DNA of 64,000 nucleotides, taken from positions 16,971,501-17,035,500 of the forward strand of contig NC_077247.1 in the NCBI RefSeq assembly GCF_947179165.1, given 5' to 3'. The position numbers and the translations under genes are program-made. The stretch comes from Solanum dulcamara (lineage: Eukaryota > Streptophyta > Magnoliopsida > Solanales > Solanaceae). How positions within the stretch are numbered: the stretch's first letter is position 1; each line of letters starts with the position of its first letter. This document shows, in pieces, positions 11,291 to 22,864 of this stretch. The notes under the pieces were generated by a model that did not search any database, was not told the origin of the DNA, and saw only the letters and a program-made list of their open reading frames with translations.

Positions 11291-14200
11291 TATTATACCC
11301 AACACTCTTGAGCTCAGAATGTCTCGTAATCTTCTTAGAATTATCATGTGAGCCGGATAATCCACGACATTGTCAAACAACTCTAAGGAAGGGAGAATGT
11401 GATACCCCATAGTAGGGAAGGCTGGAAATAGGGTCATGAGAAGTCGGAAGGAGTTGGAAGCCAAGTAATGAGTCGTAGGTTTCGATTTACTTACGGAAGC
11501 TACCAACTCAGAAGTCTTATAAAGTTAAGCTACTTGAATGCAAGTTGAGCTTACGTAGCAAGGAGTACATAGGCTCTTAAAATGAGATGAGATTATAAAC
11601 CCACGAGGAAGAGGAGAGAACAACATGTGGTAGCAAAAAGAGGTGCCATATGGAAGCATGGGAAAGTGACATGTGGCAGCAGGTGACCCACCTGCTTGGG
11701 GGGTGGGCCCTACCTTCCACGTGGTAGCAACGGATTGGCTGCATAGATGTGTTGGCCCAATAAGGGCTGGACACGTGTTACCCTAATGGGATGACACGTG
11801 TCACCTCCTAATCCAACATATATATGTATGCTATGTGACTAATAACCTTATTCTTTATCCAAAATTCAGCCAAGAACAAAGATGAAAACCCTAAAGCTAA
11901 GAGAGAGCGAGGTGGTGGATTTGGGAGAGAAAAGGTGAGTCTCCAATTTTTCTCCATGAATTAATTATCTAAGGTGTTCCTTGATCACGTGGAGATATAT
12001 ATATGTATCTTATGATGACTAAGGAGTCATTTCTTAAGTTGTACACTTGGAAAAGTTGGAGAGAAACTTGAGAGAAAGAAGAGAGGAGGGCTACGACCTA
12101 GGGGCTGCCAAGGGAAGCCTTCGAGCTTCGCTCCATAAATTAATTATCTAAGGTATCCTATGATGAATTGAGGGTGTTAATAACATAAATTTCCTGGTTG
12201 TTTCAGCAAAGAAGTGAAGCAAACAGCCCCACCAATTTTCAGCATGTTAAGGAACTTCCGAGGCGGATTTTGGTGAGTTTTGGCCAATTTCGGGTAAGAT
12301 AAGGTCTTTACTTTCAATTTGGAATTTATGGTGTTGTTATGTAGTGTATTACACGTCTTTTATGTGGCTGAAAATATGAAAATTTCATAAAGATGCTTGA
12401 CATTAGAAATAATCTAAATGGAAGTCGTTATAGTTAAATTGAAGTCGAGTAGGGTGTTGTGCTTGTGGTGCTTCTGTTGTAGGTGGTGTGGTGGTGTGTT
12501 TCAGGGATGAAAATTATTATAAAAGAGGTGTGGGAGCTTTTGGTTTCAGCCACACGACCCTCCGTTTCATATGGTTAAAGGTTTTGCAAAATAGAGACTA
12601 GAAACCCTATTTTGGATATTGTAATTTTGAGCGAGTCGTTTGGAGTTTGTATTGTGTAATGTTGATCTGAATTGCTTATATATATCTGCAGTTTGTTTTT
12701 GTTGTTTGGCTTTAGTGATTAGGGATGTAATTGGAAATTCGGATAGGGCATGTTATAGGGGAGGTGCTGCCCGATTTCCGTTAACTCCTTAACTAACTAA
12801 AGAACTAGTCGATGAGACAAGCGAGGAAATGAGTTTTATGAATACTCGTGTGCAACTTAAGATGATGAAAAGTCAAGGTTTGTTTGTATTCATATTTCTT
12901 CCGTGTTGAATAGGTTCAAAGGACGACGAGGCGAACGTGACAAAGAGTAACCCGTAAGAGGTATGTAAAGCTATCTCTCTTCCCTTTTGGCATGTCTTAG
13001 ACTTAAGTGAATTGTATGTGAAATGTGGGGATAATTCCATTCCCATAAATCCAAGTACGCCTCATAATCCCTATCCATTTCTTGATGTTGGAACCCCTGC
13101 AAGAATTGAGTATTGCCTTTCAAGGCTTATACGTGTTAAAAAGTAGTGTATAAAAAGCTATCTTTCCCTTCTCTTGATATGTATTTGATATGAAAATGAG
13201 GTTATGATGCCATAGTTGTTCACTGAGCCCATGATGGCCGGGTATGAAATGTGTACATGATAACCACATGAAGGAAAGTACAGACTAGGCAAAGGTTATC
13301 CTCTTTCTTCTTTTGGCATGTCTTAGACATAAGTAGAACATGATACAATATATGGGGTAATTCCATTCTTAAGCATCTCCTATTTACTTCTCGATATCAA
13401 AATTTTATGGTAGTTGAACTATTTTCCTTGAAACTTCTATATATTAAAGAGGTAACAAATGTACAGGCTCCAAGTTTTGAAGACTATATGATAACAAGTG
13501 GTTCTGGTTCCATAAGCGATTTGACCTTACTTTAGCACATGTTAGGGTCCCCGAGATTAAAATTGATATAGACCTAATGGCATTTAGAGAGCACTCGAGA
13601 TGACTACACTACTACTCGGGTCCTCAGATGAAAGCTTGACCTTCTTATACGGTCGAGTCTCCGATAGTGATTTAAATTGCATATAGTTACTCACTACTCT
13701 GCTCGTGTATACTGTAGCATTTCTTTCACCGTGTCTCAGGCTGGGTATGTAATCGTGCACTGTTCACTGCATTATCAACCAAGTCCCTCACTAAAGGGAC
13801 AGGTATGCTATATGAAGACATGATAATGCAATAATATGAATAACACACCGAGTCCCTCACTAGAGGGCCGGGTATGTATGTATATATATGATGATGTGAT
13901 GTGATAAGGTGGTGATGGTGTCGGGCCCTATGATGGTCCTACATATATGATTCACCAAGTCCCTGAAAGGGCTGGCTATATTGTATAATTTGAGCATGCA
14001 TGTTTTTATGATTCACAGGATACAGGTACAGAGATTTCTGATATGATATTTTATCACCTACTTCTCTCTTTCAGATATGCTTCCAGTTGTACTATGTTAT
14101 GTTTTACATACTCAGTACATATGTCGTACTGACCCCCTTTCTTCAGAGGGCTGCATTTCATGCTCACAGGTACAGATACAGGTTTCTGGAGTCCGTCAGC

Positions 14201-14636
14201 TTAGGATTTTGCTCAGCTCAGCTGGAAGAGGCTAAATTATATCGGAGCCTAGTCTTGGTACTGACCACTGCTTTATATACCTGTTTTTGTTTACTCAGGG
14301 GTACGGTGGGGGCCCTGTCCCACCATATATTGTCTTTAATATTTTTAGAGGTCTGCAGATATGTGTATGTGGGTTGTGTATGTCAGTTTGGTTGAATTGG
14401 GTCTACATAATATATGGTATATATTATTATGTTATGACAGCCTTATTGGTTTGCGTGCCTTTTCATGAAGTGATACAAATAAAAGAGGCTATAGGTTTAT
14501 GAAAATATTATAACCCATTAGGGTTCTGATATATTGTATTGTGTTGTCTATAGTTCAACTTGATCGTAGTTGATAGATATGTATACGGAGGTCCAGGTTG
14601 GACCTCAGTCGTAGCCTACGGGGTTGGGTCGTGATA
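11291..14636 (+). repeat. Solo LTR of the TE-C family (3.3 kb) inside TE-B pol
   Basis: 3346-bp LTR homologous, in the opposite orientation, to both LTRs of TE-C. It starts TATTATACCC and ends GTCGTGATA. Relatives have TGTTATACCC and ...TGACA, so both terminal dinucleotides have changed by transitions. The flanks TTACA (11286-11290) and TTATA (14637-14641) are a 5-bp target duplication with one mismatch. The interrupted protein continues in register across it (VGYY then RRSVEGL). No internal region is present, as expected after LTR-LTR recombination. Repeated GAGTCCC/GGGCCGGGTAT units lie at about 13540-13990 and a hairpin at 14112-14132. Confidence 0.92.
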
Positions 14637-14641
14637 TTATA

Positions 14642-15721
14642 GAAGGTCTGTTGAAGGTTTATCTTCTATCTCATCTCCTCTGACGAAACTGACCCAAAAG
14701 AATAAAAAGTTCTAATGGACGGATGAGTATGAGATGAGTTTCCAAAATTTGGAAGATCAACTTACCTCCACTCCTATTTTGACTCTATCAGAAGGATACG
14801 AATGGTTTGTGGTGTATTTTGATGCTTTAAGGATCGGTTTGAGTTGTGTCTTGATGCAAAATGACAAGGTTATAGCCTATGCTTCTAGGAAATTAAAGGT
14901 GCATGAGCGTAACTACCCTACCTATGATCTTGAATTAGCGACTATTGTATTTTCTCTAAATATTTGGTGGCATTAACTCTATAGGGTACATGTGGATGTG
15001 TTTACTGATCACAAAAGTCTTTAATATGTGTTCATGCAAAAGGGCTCAATATAAGGAAAATGAGGTGGCTTGAGCTCCTCAAGCATTATACATGAGTGTG
15101 CATTATCATCCAGGTAAAGGCAATATTGTTGCTGATGCACTTAGTAGGGTGTCTATGGAAAGTGTGTCTCATGTAAGGTATGTTCACCTAATGGATAGAT
15201 TAGGGGTGAACTTGAGTGATTTCGATGATGGTGGCTTATTAGAGCAAAATGGGTCTGAATCGTCTTTAATATAGATGTTAAGTCCAAACAAGACTTTGAC
15301 CCGACGTTGGTGGAGTTAAAGAAATTGGTGAAAGAAGAGAAAGTAGAAGTGTTTTCACAACGGCGAGATGGGGTACTTCGTTACCATGAATGGTTATGTG
15401 TTTTGGATATGGATGTTGTAAGGGGTTTAATCTTGAAGGAGGCTCATAATTCTTCGTATTCTATTAACCCCCATTTGATTAAAATGTATTGAGACTTAAA
15501 AGAGATTTATTGGTGGGGTGTTATGAAAAAGGACAAAGCAAGGTTCGTGGCCGAATGCCTAAATTGCCAACAAGTTAAGGATGAATACGAAAGGCCGGTG
15601 GCCTAGCACAAGACATTGAAATCCCCACTTGGAATGGGGAATATGTGAACATGGACTTTGTACTGGGTTTGCCTCATACTCAGAAATAACATGACTCAAT
15701 TTGGGTGATTGTTGATAGAAT
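14642..15721 (+). pseudogene. TE-B RNase H and start of integrase
   Basis: Continuation of TE-B pol after the solo LTR. The RNase H positions all survive: [21 protein letters not shown] and VADALSR. Stops interrupt the frame near 14974, 15023 and 15053. The integrase zinc finger runs from about 15450 (HNSSYS) to CLNCQQVK near 15580, with the first Cys-pair context altered from CPNC to CLNC. The catalytic core begins at about 15660 (VLGLPHT-like, then IVDRI) and stops at 15721, where TE-C is inserted; it resumes at 26185. Confidence 0.86.
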
Positions 15722-18700
15722 TGTTATGATCCAACCCCGTAGGTCATGACTAGGGTCTGACCTGAACCCCGGTATACATAACTATCAGATGTAACAATAG
15801 ATATAAGAACTATATATAAGAACCCAGTGGGTGATAATGTCTTCATATACATATAGCCTCTTTCATTTGTCTCCTGATAAGTTACTACTAGTCATATCAT
15901 GCAAGGGAGCGCAAGCCGACAAGGCTGCCATAGCATATTAACATTTACAATACATCATGTAGACATAGCTGAGCAGAACTTACACATACAACCCACACAC
16001 AAATATGTCTACTGACCTCTATGAGTGTTAACGATATCATATGGTGGGACAGGGCCCCTTCCGTACCCCTGAATAAATGAATATATACATCAACAGATCA
16101 GTACCAACACTTTAGGCTCTGGTACAATGGAGCATTCCAAAATCGTTGATTGGAAATCCTAAACTGGCAGATCCCCAAATCACGTGTCTGTACCTATAGG
16201 CATAAAACACAGCTCCCCGAAGAGAGGAGGGTCAGTACAATATATGTACTGAGTATATAAAGCATAACATATCATAAATAGGATCACATTTGAAATAGAG
16301 GTTCAGGAGATAAGTATGATACTCAAGAAATCACTGTACCCGTGCTCTATGAGGTAAAATCATGCGTGCTCACATCATATATCATATCCGGCCCATTATG
16401 GACTCGATGATTCATATAGGACCCATCTTGGGGACCGGCACCATCATCACACCATCACATCATTAAATCATATCATCATATATATATATATGCTGAGGAA
16501 CATACGGCCTGATCCATATACATATATATATCATACCCGGCCCTTTAATAAGGGACTCGGTGAACAATGCAGAGAAACTGAGCAAGATAACATACCCGGC
16601 CCATTCTAGGACTCGGTTCCATAATCAAGTTCATATCATCATATACCATACCCGACCCTTTTGTAAGGGACTGGATAACATACCCAACCCATTATGGGAC
16701 TCAATGAATAATGCAGTGAAATTGTGCACGATAACATATTCGTCCTAGGACTCGGTGAAAGATGTGTTATAGTATACACGAGTAGAGTAGTAAGTAACCA
16801 CACATAATGTCAATCATTATCTAAGACTCAATGAAGTAACCAAGTGAACTATCACTTGAAGGTCAGGGTAAGAATTATCTGAAGTACCCTCTAGATGTCT
16901 CTAAGGACTGTATCAAATGGAGCCTCAGGAATCATATATATTTATCAAGATGATGCTAAACAGCTTATGGGATCAAAGACATCTGCCATCATAGAGTCCT
17001 TAGGGATAGGAGCTTATATCTCCAATTACTATTCAACATATCGAAGACTCGAGGATAGTAGCTCAACTACTTTCAAGAGTTTTAATTTCAAGAAGTGGAT
17101 AAGGATCATGAGTCTTGCTCGAAGCTTATGAATAGAATTACCCCAGATTTCATATACATATCATTTGTAACTTAAATCTAAGACATGCCAAAGGAAAAGA
17201 AAGGATAGGCTTTACATACTTACTACTTTCTATCATATAGAAGACTTGAGATACAATAACTCAATTATTGTAAGAGTTCTAACATCAAAAAGTGGATAAG
17301 AGGCATGAATCATACTCGGATCTTTAATAATGGAATTATCCCAACATTTCATATACAATCCATTTATGGCTAAGATATTCCAAGAGAAAAGAAGGATAGC
17401 TTTACATATCTTTAGTGCTTATTTACCACGTAGCTCGTACGCTGCCCAATAGTATCTCAACCTATATTAAGATGTTAAACACTATAGTTAAGCTACAGAA
17501 GGGTACTGAACATACTTCATTGTTAGTAGGTTATTTCTAGAGAATTGGAAAACACCTCCCCTATATTATTCACCTTCCTTACGTCCAAGCCAACCTTACA
17601 ACTATCAAGTAGAGTCAATAATCACACATTCAAGTGCTTTATCAAGGTTAGCCGAGGCAAGCTTCAAGAACGTCCCAAAATAGCCTGCACACTTATTCTA
17701 AATCATCCCACATACAATTACAACATCATTCACTTAAATGCAAGAAAACCATGTCAATATTATCATAAGTCCCACAACAGCCCATAAGGACAATTCAATT
17801 TAATTTTTAACCATTTAATTCCTTTCCTGTTTTCATATACTTCTTAATAATAACAACTAAAATGGGAACGAAACTTAATTTGCCATGTCCAAATACAACC
17901 ATCCCCTACGTGGCTTTCAATAACATCCAACAAAATAGTAATTAAAATGGACTCACCATTTCCAAATACAAACAACCCCTTAACTCCAGCCTGTATACTT
18001 TTGTACTTTCAATGCACATTTACATATTCACAATACGTCTAAACCCTTACATAAAACATGTAAAACAACAATCATACCTTACCTTAATATGTGGGTTCTT
18101 CAACTTGTCTAGAATGTGTGGACTGCACATTGGTCCCTCTTTCTACCCCAATACTCACTCCATGTTGTTAACCACCTCTAATTGATCAGGAAATAACTTA
18201 GAAAATTAATTTACGGGTCAAGGCTTGAGGCTCACCTTCTGGCAGCCATGGCTATCTCTTGTTCTCTCTAGGGTTCTTCAAAGTCTTCAAGTGTGGATGA
18301 AGAACCACATTGCTAATCACCTTCCAATGGGTTGAAATTACCTTAGAGAATTAATTTATGGGCCATGATTTTGGAGCTTCTTTGCTGAAGCTAGGGCCGT
18401 AGCTCTCCTTTTCTTTCTCTCTAATTTTCTCTCCAAATTTCTAAGTGTAGAAGAAGACCAAAATGAGTCCTTAGTCATAACTTAGGGTTATATAATCTCT
18501 CTTTGAGGGTGACACATGTAATCCCCTAAGGGTGAAACGTGTCCAACTCCTAAGCCTCCACCTCGCTCATGCAGCCACCTAGTTGCTGCCATATGTCATT
18601 GGTGAGGTCCACCTTAGCAGGTGCATCACCTACTCACTCCAATTAGGTGCATCACCTACTTGAAGTAGGTGCATCACCTACTTTCTTCTTTTCGTAGGTT

Positions 18701-19035
18701 CATAATCTCATCTCACTTTAAAAACCTATATAATCTTTGCTACTTAAGCTCGATATATTCTTCAAGTAGCTTGATTATGTAAGACATCCACGTTGGTAGC
18801 TTACGCAAGTAAGTTGAGTTCCATGACTCATTAATTGGCCTCCAACTCCTTTCAAATCCTTATAATCCTATTTCCAACCTTCCCTGCTCGCACAGAATTA
18901 GTCTATACCAAAGATGGGGCATCATATCCTCCCTTTCTTAGAGTTGTTTGATAATGTGATAGATAGTATAGATCACACGGCATTTTTAATAAGCTTAAGA
19001 AAATGTTTCAAAGTACAAAAGTATGGGGTATAACA
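15722..19035 (-). repeat. TE-C 3' LTR
   Basis: Reads TGTTATACCCC from 19035 down to a decayed end at 15722 (plus strand TGTTATGATCC; intact form TGTCATGACCC). It holds a repeat array at about 16370-16770, hairpin material near 16227-16255 and a poly-AT stretch near 16475. No gene is visible in it. Confidence 0.92.
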
Positions 19036-19850
19036 TCCTCCCCCCTTTAGAATATTCCTCCTCGAATGTTAATCAATCTTATAAGGTCTTACAAGGATAT
19101 CTAGAAATATCTATACTAGTTGTCATCCATAGGCCTCGTATTAATCAATATAACCCATTTAGGGGTTTAGACTACCTATAGGTATAGAGAACAAGTACGA
19201 ATATCTATTTTTTATCTCTTCTTCGGCTCTCCAAGTCATCTCTTCTCTTTTAGTTTAGTATCACTCACCTTAAACCACCTAATAGGTGACCTACACTTTC
19301 CGCCATACAAAGCTTCATATGGTTCCATATAGGTGCTAGAATGATAGCTATTGCGATAAGCAACCTCAATAAGTGGAAAATAATCATTCCAGTTACCTCT
19401 GAAGTCAATAATGCAGGCCCACAACATATTTTCTAGTATCTGAATAGTGTGCTCAGCCTATCCGTCCACTTGAGGGTGACATGTTGTACCAAGATTCACC
19501 TGTGTTTCCAATCCTTTCTAGAATAATCTTAAGAATTTAGCTGTAAATCGAGCTCCTCTGTCTGAGATAATAGATGTGGGAACCCCGTGAAGTCTTACTA
19601 TTTCCTTGATATATAATCTCACATAACCTCAGCTTAATATATATTCTTAACTGGAAAAAATAGGTTGATTCTTTTAGCCTATATACCATAGACCATATGA
19701 AATCATACTTTCATAGAGTTCGAGGTAAACCTATAATAAAATCCATATTAATTGCTTCTCATTTCCAAATCAGGATTTCTATCTCCTGTAATAGTCCACT
19801 AGGCTTCTGATGCTCAATCTTGTTTAAGCTATTTCACAATTTCTCTTAAC
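19036..19850 (-). pseudogene. TE-C integrase remnant with chromodomain tail and polypurine tract
   Basis: Reading the minus strand from 19850 down: EHQKPSGLLQ, WKW...NMDFIIGLPRT (core start), [12 protein letters not shown] second aspartate, a decayed AEHTIQILENML glutamate motif, then FRGNWNDYFPLIEVAYRNSYHSS and PYEALYGGKCRSPIRWF at 19236-19427. After KLKEKR the sequence jumps to EEMTWRAEEEIKNRYSYLF, so most of the integrase C-terminus is deleted. Then come FEEEYS and a purine tract (complement of TCCTCCCCCCTTT, 19036-19048) against the LTR. The family is clearly Ty3/gypsy chromovirus; no function remains. Confidence 0.82.
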
Positions 19851-22680
19851 CCAACTTGTAACACACTAGGCACATTCTACTGCACCTTTACTCAGATTTT
19901 CTTTCTAGTTCTCTTACCACACATCATATTGCAACCTTACATAAACATGTGTAAGTGCTTAAATCAGCCTAGAAGATGCCTTAGCGTCGCCATATTAGTC
20001 TTTATGCAGACTTTATGTCTTTTCTTACCCCCTTCAGTTGATATTAGGGCTCAACTATGGCTTTTGTCCTCAATGCTAACTATAGTCTTTCTTTCTCTTG
20101 GCTTACTCTTCTCTACATATTCCATTGTACTAATACGTATTTGTAGTCTATTTTGTCATACTTGTTTTGCTTTCTTTACTTACCCTTAAGTTTTCTCATA
20201 TTCTACCATAGGAGAGATTTCTTATCCTTTCTCTTTTGCTACTTGTATGTCACAACATCGGTAGCCAATAAATCGGTTGCCAATATCTGAACCTTTAGTC
20301 AAGTATAACCTTGCTATCCTTTACAATATATTTAAGTTACTCATTATTATTCTCTTGTCGTATTCATCCCTTTTTGTATGCATCCATCCTTTGATGGCAT
20401 ACTATTCGAGGTCTTTACCAATAATCCTAAGCACTGTCTCAGATATCATCTTGGCTTCTATCCATCTATTACTGGCTTTTAGATCTTGCTAGCTCATTCC
20501 AGCATGGGATCTCACTTAAATTTTAAGTGTTCACATTAACACATTATAGTGTCAGTTGATTTTATCTCACGCTTGTATTTCTCATATCCACTTTCCCTCT
20601 TTAGGGTGTATCCATGTCATTATTTGTTTATTTTCAACATTTTATATGCATATAAGTCTTTTCCAACATATTTGGTATACTACACCATATCCATATCTTC
20701 CTTTATATCACCTATACTTTAGGTTACCTATGTACGAAACCTTAACACAATCATGAGGTGCTTAGAATTATTGATATATAGTACAAAATTTAGTCTGATT
20801 ATTGGTACTCTACTGATATAATTAATGAAGCAATTTATTCAAAGCCACATTCCATTCAACCTAATTAGTAATAAGCTAGTGCTTATAATCGTTTCAAATT
20901 CTCCATGCGGGAGCACTTATACTCTAATGACATGTGTTTCAAGCTATATCATAACACTATCTTTATCCCAGTGGATACCACTTGTTCCTCTAATAAATTC
21001 AAAATGCATCAGTTGTTTTGCAAATCTACATTCCCTATCCTCTAAGGATCTCACTATTTTCTAATGTAGAGTCACGTATGCATAATACTTCTTTATGCTT
21101 CATGAGCTTTCACCCTTGTCGTGTACCCGATGCTAACTTCTAATCTTACTTAAAATCATATCAAATTTGCTTTAATAGCAGTCTTGTCTTCTCACCTTTT
21201 CGTTGTAGTGAACCTTCAGTTCGTAGCTATCTATTTCCCTTTTTGTCCGATACTTATACTTAATTAATCACGTCTATCTTGAGTGCCTCCTTTAGTAGTC
21301 CTTTTATTTCTCCAGTCCATGGTCAGTTTTTGTGCATAAGGTGTTTCATGTTACTCCTATATCCTTCGGAAAACACCATTTTTATATAACCCCCTTTCTC
21401 ATTCTCAAAACATATTATGTTCATCTCTATTTATTCCTATCATACTAGTTATTTCTGGCATTCATCCTGTCTTGTTTCTCACCTTCACTTTCGTTACCAC
21501 TTGAATTTTTAGTCTAAACTTCCCCTATAAATCTGTGTAAGTCTTTCTTATTCGTTCTCTATTCACTTTTCTATTTCCCACAAAACACATCATATCCTTT
21601 AGTTATTTCCTTACCAGGCTTTACTTGTTTTCATAACGAACCTCATTATATTCACGTGATATCCTGTTCGCATTCAATCCTATAGTATAAAACTTGTTAA
21701 CATTTTTTACGATTCCTACTATGGGTTAATTGCACTCGGTGAAGTAAACGTACTTAAACTTTATCTAAATCATACATTAGTATTACAAGCCCTTCTGAAT
21801 CATCATAGCATTTCATCAATAACATATGAAATACACGATCCTGAATAGCCATAAGTTTGTCTCCCTTCCATAAATTCCATCTCCAATTAGTTGGTGAAGA
21901 ACTAATAAAAGGTTACCATGAAGCATTCTCCAACCACCAACAGAAGGGTATTAGAATCCAATAAGTACCACAATACTTTCTAGTGCTTAACCCATATGCT
22001 TTCCCCATAGGCTTATTCTTGAGTTGTGAACAAATTGTCTAGTTCACAACCGATGGTTGAGGGCTTTGTACTTTTCAACAAAAGTGAAACTCAATCGCTG
22101 AATATTTTTTCCCTTCAAAATTTTTATGACAAAAGTACGGCTGGAAAATATCTTGGTCCGTTTAAATAAATTCTAAACTTTGCTGCTCAAATAGGCTTTT
22201 TTTCTGAAATAAAACTCTCCAAATAAAAATAGTGCCCCTTATCGGCGACATGGGGGGCCAGTACCTCTTATAGCTTTAGTCCAACATAATAAGTCTACCC
22301 TAGCGGTATCAACTTCTAAGACAATTATGAACCTATATCTCGGGAAAATTGGGCAGAGTTTCCGTTGTATTTATCACTATCTCAAAACCTGCATGCAGGA
22401 AATACCAAAAATACCTCACAGGGCCAACATATATATTCTTATCATATCATATAAAATGATGGACTTACCTCGTATGTCCAACTCGAACTACACCTGTGAC
22501 ACTTTCCTGTCTACTTTTCCTTTAAATTTTTAACTTTACATTTCAATCATATTTCAATATTCTCACCTTATCTAATATGTATCTTTCACATCATTACTTA
22601 CCTTGTGTACTGTGGAGCATCTAATATCATCAGTCAATTCTTTCTATCAATGTCGTTCTTCAGCTATAATCAAAGGTTAG
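19851..22680 (-). other. TE-C interior without recognisable coding sequence
   Basis: About 2.8 kb where gag, protease, RT and RNase H should lie. Frames of 66-86 codons occur on the plus strand (19929-20189, 20277-20492, 20556-20756, 20825-21064) but show no domain. They look like chance frames in a T- and C-rich strand. A segment near 22330-22440 resembles LTR or leader sequence of other Solanaceae retroelements as I remember them; that is weak. I see nothing else supportable here. Confidence 0.55.
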
Positions 22681-22864
22681 TATACAGAATCTCATTTCCT
22701 ATAGCTCGGCTCTATCACACGATATTAGATATGAAAGAAGAATAACATCCTAAATGTCCTGTAGCCTCCTATTTATAGATATGGTGCACAACACACCAAT
22801 AAATAATCCTCTACTAGACACGGTTTGTAGACACCTCAAGGATGAACTGCTATGATACCACTTT
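22681..22864 (-). other. TE-C primer binding site and leader
   Basis: The minus strand reads TGGTATCATAGCAG at 22848-22862, an initiator-Met tRNA primer site with one change, two bases from the 5' LTR end. The leader follows. It ends near 22665 with a branch-like TACTAAC (22676-22682) shortly before an AG, at the place where gag would normally begin. Confidence 0.8.

Noticed and set aside
14087..14395. 102-codon open frame that looks like a membrane protein (many aromatic and hydrophobic residues)
   Set aside because: It lies inside the 3.3-kb solo LTR. The homologous positions in both TE-C LTRs do not keep the frame, and no domain is recognisable.
18500..18680. Repeated GTAGGTGCATCACCTACT palindromes as a possible independent element
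   Set aside because: The same motifs recur at the matching place in the other TE-C LTR (25755-25830), so they are part of LTR structure and not an insertion.
19929..21064. Series of hydrophobic frames (86, 71, 66 and 79 codons) that could suggest small membrane proteins
   Set aside because: They arise on the T/C-rich plus strand of the TE-C interior, opposite to the element's coding strand. They have no common start context or domain, and fit chance frames in biased sequence.
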